Positions 6,743-11,740 of a stretch of 14,157 bases of DNA are shown here, one piece after another; within the stretch, counting starts at the first letter, position 1, and each line of letters starts with the position of its first letter. Made by a program: the position numbers and the translations under genes. The stretch comes from CAYXDO01 sp964463485. Lineage in GTDB: Bacteria > Myxococcota > Kuafuiibacteriia > Kuafuiibacteriales > Kuafuiibacteriaceae. Below the pieces are notes generated by a model, which had not been told where the DNA came from, made no database searches, and saw nothing but the letters and a program-made list of their open reading frames with translations. The DNA is taken from contig CAYXDO010000231.1 of NCBI GenBank assembly GCA_964463485.1, positions 1 through 14,157 on the forward strand, in the 5' to 3' direction.

Positions 6743-7914
6743 GACTGTCCCGCTCCCACTACGGCGAGGCCGAAGCCGTCGCGCCGGTCCTGTTCGCTGT
6801 CCGAAACGTTGCGGAGCCAAACTTCGCTCAGCCAACTCAGCTTGCCGGCGCCGGTACCGTCGAGCTCCAGCCAATAGACCGAGCCCGAAGGGACGAGCCG
6901 CCGGGACGCTTTGGGTCGATTCTTGGCGAAATCCCAACCGGAGATGGATTCAGGGCGGGGCATGAGCGCGGAAATGAGCGTCACCTGGCACTCCGGACGC
7001 GTCCGGAGTAACTCCCCTTCGGGCGCAGGACGCCAGCCCGCCGAGAAGATCGCCGGCGTGGACAAGATGACTCGGACTCTGGTTCGGCCCGGCCGCGAAA
7101 GAGACGCCTTCAGCGCGGGCGGCGGCCCGGGCAAAGACAGCTCGCTCTTCGACCAACTCGCGAGCCTCCGCTCGCCTCCGAGCGGTCCGACGCCAGGTTG
7201 GAGCGACCGTCCGAGGCTCACCGGAATTTCGGTCGATATCCAGAGCCCCTGCGCATGAACGTCGACGCCCGCGGTCTTGGAACGGAACCTCGCCGAAGGC
7301 AATCGCAACCCCGTGACGCTGAACAACATCCCTTCCCGTGCGGTCCCCGCCTTCGAGTCGACGGAAACATGAGTGCGCGCCTCCCTCGTCAGCTTCGAGA
7401 GTCCGGAGCTCAACCGCGGTTTGGCGTCGACACCTTCGAAGCTCGCTGGGTCGACCAGCCATCGCTCGAGTTCGGCCCATGGCCAGAAGGTCGGAGCTTC
7501 CAACGCAGGCTTGCCGCGCGTATTTTCAGAGAGCGAAACGAGCTCCAGGTCGGAGGGAAAGGCTGGGTCGACTGCGACCTCGCCGCCGAGCGGCGTCGGG
7601 GCGAGTCGCGATACCCGCCAGCTCGTGCCAGAAACCGTGACGAGCGCATCTCTTGGTGCAGGCAGCCGCCATGGGTCTCGAGCGTCGGTGAGGTCAACGA
7701 GGAGCGGGCCTCGTATCGAAATTTGGAGGAGCTCGGGAAGGTTCGCACTCATCACGAATCCGGCCTCCCCGCTCCCGGTCCTCGTCCGAACCGCCCCCGC
7801 CAAGGTGCTCGGATGAGGGAAGGCCAGCGTCGCGCTTTCGCTTCGCCCCGCGTTGGGCCGTCCGTCTCGCACGACCAGCGGGTCACGAGGTTGGAGGATC
7901 CAATCGCTACTCAT
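6739..7914 (-). CDS. cmr3: Type III-B 5'-handle-binding RAMP protein Cmr3
   Basis: Cmr3 (Cas5 group) holds the 5' handle of the crRNA and docks Cas10. The 391-aa protein starts with WILQPRDPLVVRDGRP and continues with TLAFPHPSTLAGAVRTRTG, the classic Cmr3 N-terminal pattern (PlD.lffRDgrPf, FP.PsT.aGalRt). Further markers are THVSVDSKAGTAREGMLFSV (about 180-199), the invariant GPLGGERRL (about 242-250) and the C-terminal GFGLAVVGAGQS. The ATG at 7914-7912 overlaps the cas10 TGA as ATGA, and the stop overlaps the cmr1 ATG in the same way. No truncation is seen. Confidence 0.95.
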   Translation of the reverse strand: MSSDWILQPRDPLVVRDGRPNAGRSESATLAFPHPSTLAGAVRTRTGSGEAGFVMSANLPELLQISIRGPLLVDLTDARDPWRLPAPRDALVTVSGTSWRVSRLAPTPLGGEVAVDPAFPSDLELVSLSENTRGKPALEAPTFWPWAELERWLVDPASFEGVDAKPRLSSGLSKLTREARTHVSVDSKAGTAREGMLFSVTGLRLPSARFRSKTAGVDVHAQGLWISTEIPVSLGRSLQPGVGPLGGERRLASWSKSELSLPGPPPALKASLSRPGRTRVRVILSTPAIFSAGWRPAPEGELLRTRPECQVTLISALMPRPESISGWDFAKNRPKASRRLVPSGSVYWLELDGTGAGKLSWLSEVWLRNVSDSEQDRRDGFGLAVVGAGQS

Positions 7915-9737
7915 GGGGTCCCCCTTTGAACAGACTTCGAGACTTCGCCGAGCGGTGTACCAGCCTGCTCACATGCCTGGGCGATGAGACGCGCGACGAG
8001 GAGCTCGCGGCCCAACTCGTCGGGTCCTCGCGTCCTGAAACCCAGCACCCTCCTGACTTCCGGAGAGAGCTCCGCGTCGCTCGTCGCGCCGGGCTGTTTG
8101 CGCGCGAGGATGCGCTCGGCTTCGGCCTCGACCACCTCCTTCATGTCGGGGCCGCCGAGCAGAGAGAGTCGTGCGAGCTCATGAGCAGCTTTGTCCGGGA
8201 CGAGATTTCGCCTGTGGAGAGCGACCCAAGTCGAGAGCCGCCGATCGAGCGACGGGCTCTCGGACCAAGAACCCACGAGCTCTATCGGTGCGCCGCCCCG
8301 CTTGTCGAGAGTCAGCGCGAAGGCGTTCCTTTGTTGCTTCGCTCTTCGCTCTGCTGCTTCGAGCGTCCGCCTTGCCTGATCGAAGGGCTGCAGGTGATGA
8401 ACGATGGCAGCACCCACGGAGAGTGTCGGATGACCGGGCGGCTCGGGGATTCGGAAAGTTTCCATCAATCGGCCAAACTCGATCGCGAGCCCAGTCGCAC
8501 AGCTCGTGAGCTCGTGAATCGGAACCATCGCCCACACGTCGTCGCCGCCGCTGTAGATCAAGGAGCCGTGATGTGATTCCACGACGCTCGGAGCGACTTC
8601 GCTGGCGAACGTCAGGAGCGCTCGAGATAACTCGCGATGGCGCTCTGCTTCGGTCAAGCCGTCGATCGCGAGCCCCATGCGGTCGCCGTCCGCGAGCAGC
8701 ATTCCGTAATACGGCAGGGGCTCGAGCGGACGCCGATCTACACGCTTCAAAAAAGTCCGAAGCGCCGACTTTGCCGCGGCCAGCGACTTGCCAGAGGCCA
8801 GCGATTCGTCGGCCAGCTCGTCGAGGCGTGACTCGAAGAGGATTTGTCCATCCGCTCGCCCGAAGCCTGGGACCGCCGTCGGGCTCGCGCGCAAGGCACG
8901 CCTCCCGGCGTGGCCAAACTCATCCTCGATGACGGACGCATACGTGGCAAACGACTCGGGTGAGTTGGCCCCCAACAAGAACGGCAACGCAGCTATGTGC
9001 GAAGTGCTGTGAAAGCGAGCGGAGCTCCACTCAGCGTCTTCGTCGATCGCCTGCCCAAACCGCTTGAGCAAGCCGACGCCGCAGAGCCGCTCTGATCCGT
9101 GAACTCCGTAGGCAGAAAGCAGGCGCTCGGAACGCCCATCGAATAACTTCTCACTCAGCACGGACTCCCGCGCCCCGTCCAGGGAGCTCTTGGGCTTTCC
9201 GGCCTCTGACCAATTGGGCTGCGTCCAGAGCTTGGTTGATTTTCGAGCGCTTAACAGTGCTTCGCCTCGCCGCCTGGCCTCGGCGTAGCCATTCGACTCC
9301 GGTACCAAGACCCAAACGATCTCCAGAAGCTCTTCGACCTGCTCTCTGGCGATGTCTTCGTAGAAGTGGGCTCGGCGCTCCGAGTCACCGCGCCCGATCC
9401 GCGAGAACGCCCGGTTCATGAGGAAAGCGAGGCGTTCGCGAACCGCCGCCGCCGCCTGATTTGCCATCGATTCGGCTTCAGCCCGCTCATCCGGTGTCCG
9501 GGCGAGGACCTTGTTCGCCGACCCGCGCCGGGGCTCGATCTCACTCTCCGCAAGCACGGCCTGCGGATGGGCCGCAGCTGGGAAAATCAGCGCCGCCGCA
9601 CCGAGTCGACCTTCGATCGCCCGCGCCGCGGCCGCCGCCACGTCGGCGAGCAGATACGAACCGTACCAAGCGTCCTGGCACCGGCGCGAGGTCGCGATGA
9701 ATTCCTGAACAGGACCGATCGACATCAAAAGCAGCAT
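7911..9737 (-). CDS. cas10: Type III-B Cas10 (Cmr2), HD domain absent, GGDD palm present
   Basis: Cas10 is the large subunit that makes cyclic oligoadenylate when target RNA binds. The 608-aa protein starts directly with SIGPVQEFIATSRRCQDAWY and GSYLLADV, which is the first palm region of Cmr2. The N-terminal HD nuclease domain, normally a few hundred residues upstream, is missing. The second palm has LLADGDRMG (347-355) and the active-site SGGDD at 396-400 (GSLIYSGGDDVWAM). A helical C-terminal D4-like region completes it. GAGGGG 7 nt upstream supports the ATG at 9737-9735; a second ATG four codons in is possible. No HD-like sequence is visible in the 569 bp upstream. Prediction: no HD-dependent DNase, but active signalling to the CARF effector two genes beyond cmr5. 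First gene of the operon. Confidence 0.95.
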   Translation of the reverse strand: MLLLMSIGPVQEFIATSRRCQDAWYGSYLLADVAAAAARAIEGRLGAAALIFPAAAHPQAVLAESEIEPRRGSANKVLARTPDERAEAESMANQAAAAVRERLAFLMNRAFSRIGRGDSERRAHFYEDIAREQVEELLEIVWVLVPESNGYAEARRRGEALLSARKSTKLWTQPNWSEAGKPKSSLDGARESVLSEKLFDGRSERLLSAYGVHGSERLCGVGLLKRFGQAIDEDAEWSSARFHSTSHIAALPFLLGANSPESFATYASVIEDEFGHAGRRALRASPTAVPGFGRADGQILFESRLDELADESLASGKSLAAAKSALRTFLKRVDRRPLEPLPYYGMLLADGDRMGLAIDGLTEAERHRELSRALLTFASEVAPSVVESHHGSLIYSGGDDVWAMVPIHELTSCATGLAIEFGRLMETFRIPEPPGHPTLSVGAAIVHHLQPFDQARRTLEAAERRAKQQRNAFALTLDKRGGAPIELVGSWSESPSLDRRLSTWVALHRRNLVPDKAAHELARLSLLGGPDMKEVVEAEAERILARKQPGATSDAELSPEVRRVLGFRTRGPDELGRELLVARLIAQACEQAGTPLGEVSKSVQRGTP

Positions 9738-9744
9738 TTTTGAT

Positions 9745-9750
9745 CCCCTC
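9745..9750 (-). promoter_or_regulatory. Shine-Dalgarno-like site for cas10
   Basis: GAGGGG lies 7 nt before the ATG at 9737-9735. It supports a genuine start for the HD-less form rather than a broken longer Cas10. Confidence 0.55.
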
Positions 9751-9971
9751 GCAGAGTCGACCCGCGCACGCGAGCGGAATAGGCCGTTCCGGACTCGGCG
9801 TCAACCCCCGCGCTCGCCGCTTCGCCGCGCTCGCCGCGTCGCCGCGACAAAGGAAGAAGTCCATTTCCAGTTGGACGCGGCCCGGCCCGAGCTCTGACAC
9901 ATCGCGCGGCCCGCGGGGCGCCCAAAACTCGCACAACTCGTTGCCTTCGCGCCGACCCGAGACCTTACGCC

Positions 9972-10235
9972 GTGGGCAATAGGTCGGAGATCCGGAGCAA
10001 GCTCCACGGCTTCCAGAAGCGGGCCTTCGCCGAATTGCGAACTCCACTTGGTTCCGGCGGCGATTCGTTTCTGCAGGCATTTGTGGGTGTGCTCCTCGCA
10101 CGGATCGCGGAGGGAGCTCCGACGCTGTCGTTCCACCCTGCCGTCGATCCCGCCGAGTACGCGGCTTATGTTCGCTGGCGCCCAGAGGAGGGCGACTACC
10201 TTCGAGTCGTGGACGACGACTCCGAAGGGGCGTGA
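9972..10235 (+). CDS. Small hypothetical protein, weakly supported
   Basis: An 87-aa frame starts with GTG and ends with TGA. I do not recognise it. In its favour: about 63 of 87 codons end in G or C, in line with its neighbours. The residue composition is also protein-like, with a hydrophobic helix-like SFLQAFVGVLLARIAEGAP and an acidic tail (EEGDYLRVVDDDSEGA), whereas the opposite strand here is rich in Arg and Ser. Against it: there is no clear ribosome binding site, it is short, and it is divergent from cas10. The frame stays open further upstream without an ATG, GTG or TTG, so it could be the 3' end of a decayed gene. No transmembrane segment or catalytic motif is evident. Confidence 0.35.
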   Translation: MGNRSEIRSKLHGFQKRAFAELRTPLGSGGDSFLQAFVGVLLARIAEGAPTLSFHPAVDPAEYAAYVRWRPEEGDYLRVVDDDSEGA

Positions 10236-10306
10236 GGGGAGAGTTTGATCGACGAGCGCCGTTCGTGCTTTGCGGCGCGAATTTCGTTTGCCCACAGCGC
10301 GGCGTT

Positions 10307-11317
10307 CTATTCGGACTCGGGCTCGACGAGGTTGTAAATCATCAGGGCGAAGCCGCTCAATTCGTTCACGACGGACATCTCGTCCAAGAAGCTGCCGTTG
10401 TTTTGACTCGTCGCGCGCTGCGCGTGGACCGTGAGATGGAGCAGCCGCATCAGCGCGTAGAACGGCGAGATGCCGAGTCCAACGAGTGGCCTCCCGGGGA
10501 CGAGCCCGTGTCCCGCGGCGAGTTGTTCGAGCCCGGTACTCAGAATCGGAGAGTCGAGCTCGTCATCATGAGGGAGCCACACCCACCGATACGTGTCGCA
10601 GCTCTGCTGCATCAGCCTGCGGGCGCGCTGTCGCGTCTCCGCTCCAGCCCGCCGCGCTCGTGCCGTATGATCGAGCACGGCGAGCTCACCGACTAAAGGC
10701 GCGGGGCTGGGCTCCGTCCGGAATTCTCGCTGCCGCGTGACCGCCTCACTGAGTTCGCCAAGCACGCCCGAGTCGAGGGGCAGGCGGCTGAAGAGGGTCA
10801 ATTGTCGTTCCTGCATGTACACGTGCCGGCAAGAGACGCGATCGAGCAGCGCCTGACCGCCATCGACGATCAGGCTCGTCCACCCGACGGGCTCGAAGTG
10901 GAGGGTTCGGAGCGCAGCGCCCAGGCCTTCGGTCGAGAGGTCCTTGAACGCGTTCGCCTCCACGTAGCCCCGACCTTCCAGGATCTGGCGAAAACAGCCC
11001 TCGATTTCGCGGAGCGTTTCGAGGCCCCATTCTTGGCGCGGGAGGTGAAAGTAGTCTCGACGCGCATAAGCGACCGGACCCATCGCGAGGTACATGCGCG
11101 CTTTTGTGAAGGCGTAACCAAAGCCATGGGGTGCCTCCAGGGGTGCCATGGGCGACACTCGTTCGGCTTCCGGTCCAAAGCCCCACGAGACGAGGAGCTG
11201 CCTGGCCTTGGGCACATCTTGCTGGGCGGTATCGAGGGCTCGTTTGCAGTCGGCGGGGCCGGCTCGGTTGCGGGTGAAGTCTCGCAGCCCTCGCAGGAGC
11301 TCGAGTCGACTTGCCAT
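10307..11317 (-). CDS. Unrecognised 336-aa protein with EF-Ts N-terminal (TS-N/UBA)-like start
   Basis: I do not recognise the full protein. Residues 5-46 (LELLRGLRDFTRNRAGPADC, then KRALDTAQQDVPKARQLL, then VSWGF) resemble the EF-Ts N-terminal domain, whose pattern is vk.LRe.TgaGm.DCKkAL.ea.gDiekA...LR.kG. That small helical UBA-like fold binds EF-Tu in EF-Ts; here the usual TGAG glycines are changed. The remaining ~290 residues have no known motif for me. Features are aromatic patches (GFGYAFTKARMYLAMG, SCDTYRWVWLPHDDELD), an Arg-rich helix (RARRAGAETRQRARR, about 220-234) and a conserved-looking C-terminus ending GFALMIYNLVEPESE. No EF-Ts core, signal peptide or transmembrane segment is seen. 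AGGAG 6 nt upstream fixes the ATG at 11317-11315. It lies on the cas strand between the array and cas10, 569 bp from cas10, so a CRISPR role is plausible but unproven. Confidence 0.8.
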   Translation of the reverse strand: MASRLELLRGLRDFTRNRAGPADCKRALDTAQQDVPKARQLLVSWGFGPEAERVSPMAPLEAPHGFGYAFTKARMYLAMGPVAYARRDYFHLPRQEWGLETLREIEGCFRQILEGRGYVEANAFKDLSTEGLGAALRTLHFEPVGWTSLIVDGGQALLDRVSCRHVYMQERQLTLFSRLPLDSGVLGELSEAVTRQREFRTEPSPAPLVGELAVLDHTARARRAGAETRQRARRLMQQSCDTYRWVWLPHDDELDSPILSTGLEQLAAGHGLVPGRPLVGLGISPFYALMRLLHLTVHAQRATSQNNGSFLDEMSVVNELSGFALMIYNLVEPESE

Positions 11318-11658
11318 ATGATTCTCCTACTCCAAGGGCGAGGCGCCGCTCCGTAGAGACGGTCACCCTCGGAAGATCTGACGCGAGCTCGAAGCAGCGG
11401 ACCGGATCGGTCAACATCAAACCGCCCAGCGCGGCCGACGGTCCGCAGCCAAATGGGCGCAGCTCGTCGGCGCGCACACCGTAGACTTTAGCTTAGCAGG
11501 TAGCTGTAGAATGCTTCGAAACCTTCTGCGTTCTCTGACCGACGAGAAGGATGCCGTTCGCGCCGAGGCTCTTGCGAACCTGGAGGCAACCCGAAAGACC
11601 GCAGCGGCCTGCGACCGCGCGCTCGCCAGCTGTTCGGCCCGGGCAAGGGCATTCCGAT
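11318..11658. other. Array-proximal intergenic stretch with coding-like fragments on both strands
   Basis: No confident gene is present. On the minus strand, a frame after a TAA (GTG at 11477-11475) reads VRADELRPFGCGPSAALGG and LMLTDPVRCFELASDLPRV with GC-rich third positions. It then runs out of frame into the 336-aa gene without a stop. On the + strand, ATG at 11511 opens a 52-aa frame ending at TGA 11667-11669, and an alternative frame reads LFGPGKGIPIAPLMEQ into the degenerate repeat. These could be remnants of genes interrupted or eroded at the array edge. Confidence 0.4.
11324..11328 (-). promoter_or_regulatory. Shine-Dalgarno site for the 336-aa protein
   Basis: AGGAG lies 6 nt before the ATG at 11317-11315. 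An in-frame TAG sits just upstream (within 11327-11329), so this start is well determined. Confidence 0.7.
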
Positions 11659-11695
11659 TGCTCCATTGATGGAGCAGCGCGGTGAGTTCTCGGAC
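11659..11695 (-). repeat. Degenerate leader-distal CRISPR repeat
   Basis: The right-hand 22 bases (GCAGCGCGGTGAGTTCTCGG and the following AC) match the array repeat with a single change, while most of the left half has diverged. A 45-nt spacer-like segment (11696-11740) separates it from the first intact repeat. Decayed repeats are typical of the oldest, leader-distal end, which supports minus-strand transcription of the array. Confidence 0.75.
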
Positions 11696-11740
11696 AAGAT
11701 TGGCCTCGAGGAGGCCGGGTTCGACGTTCCGGAATGGAAC

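Larger units (their letters stand above)
9738..10306. other. Gap upstream of cas10; likely holds the operon promoter, not resolved
   Basis: These 569 bp separate the start of cas10 from the stop of the 336-aa gene. I see one weak + strand ORF (9972-10235). On the minus strand around 9800-9950, a stretch reads like protein (for example RVQLEMDFFLCRG) but has no stop of its own before entering cas10 out of frame. A CG-rich low-complexity run lies at about 9808-9846. I could not identify a convincing -35/-10 pair. Confidence 0.5.

Noticed and set aside
6743..6937. Upstream extension of the cmr1 frame
   Set aside because: It overlaps cmr3 and is not Cmr1-like; the ATG at 6742 overlaps the cmr3 stop.
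10256..10278. A GCGCCG/CGGCGC hairpin followed by ATTTCGTTT as a + strand terminator
   Set aside because: It has a short stem, an 11-nt loop and no clean T-run; too weak to call.
10746..11317. Continuation of the GTG 11477 frame inside the 336-aa gene
   Set aside because: Past 11317 its composition becomes shadow-like (Pro/Arg-rich), while the other frame carries the EF-Ts-N-like start with AGGAG.
11586..11622. A possible second, more decayed CRISPR repeat in phase with the array (GCAGCGG at 11601)
   Set aside because: Only about half the positions agree, little more than expected by chance in GC-rich DNA.
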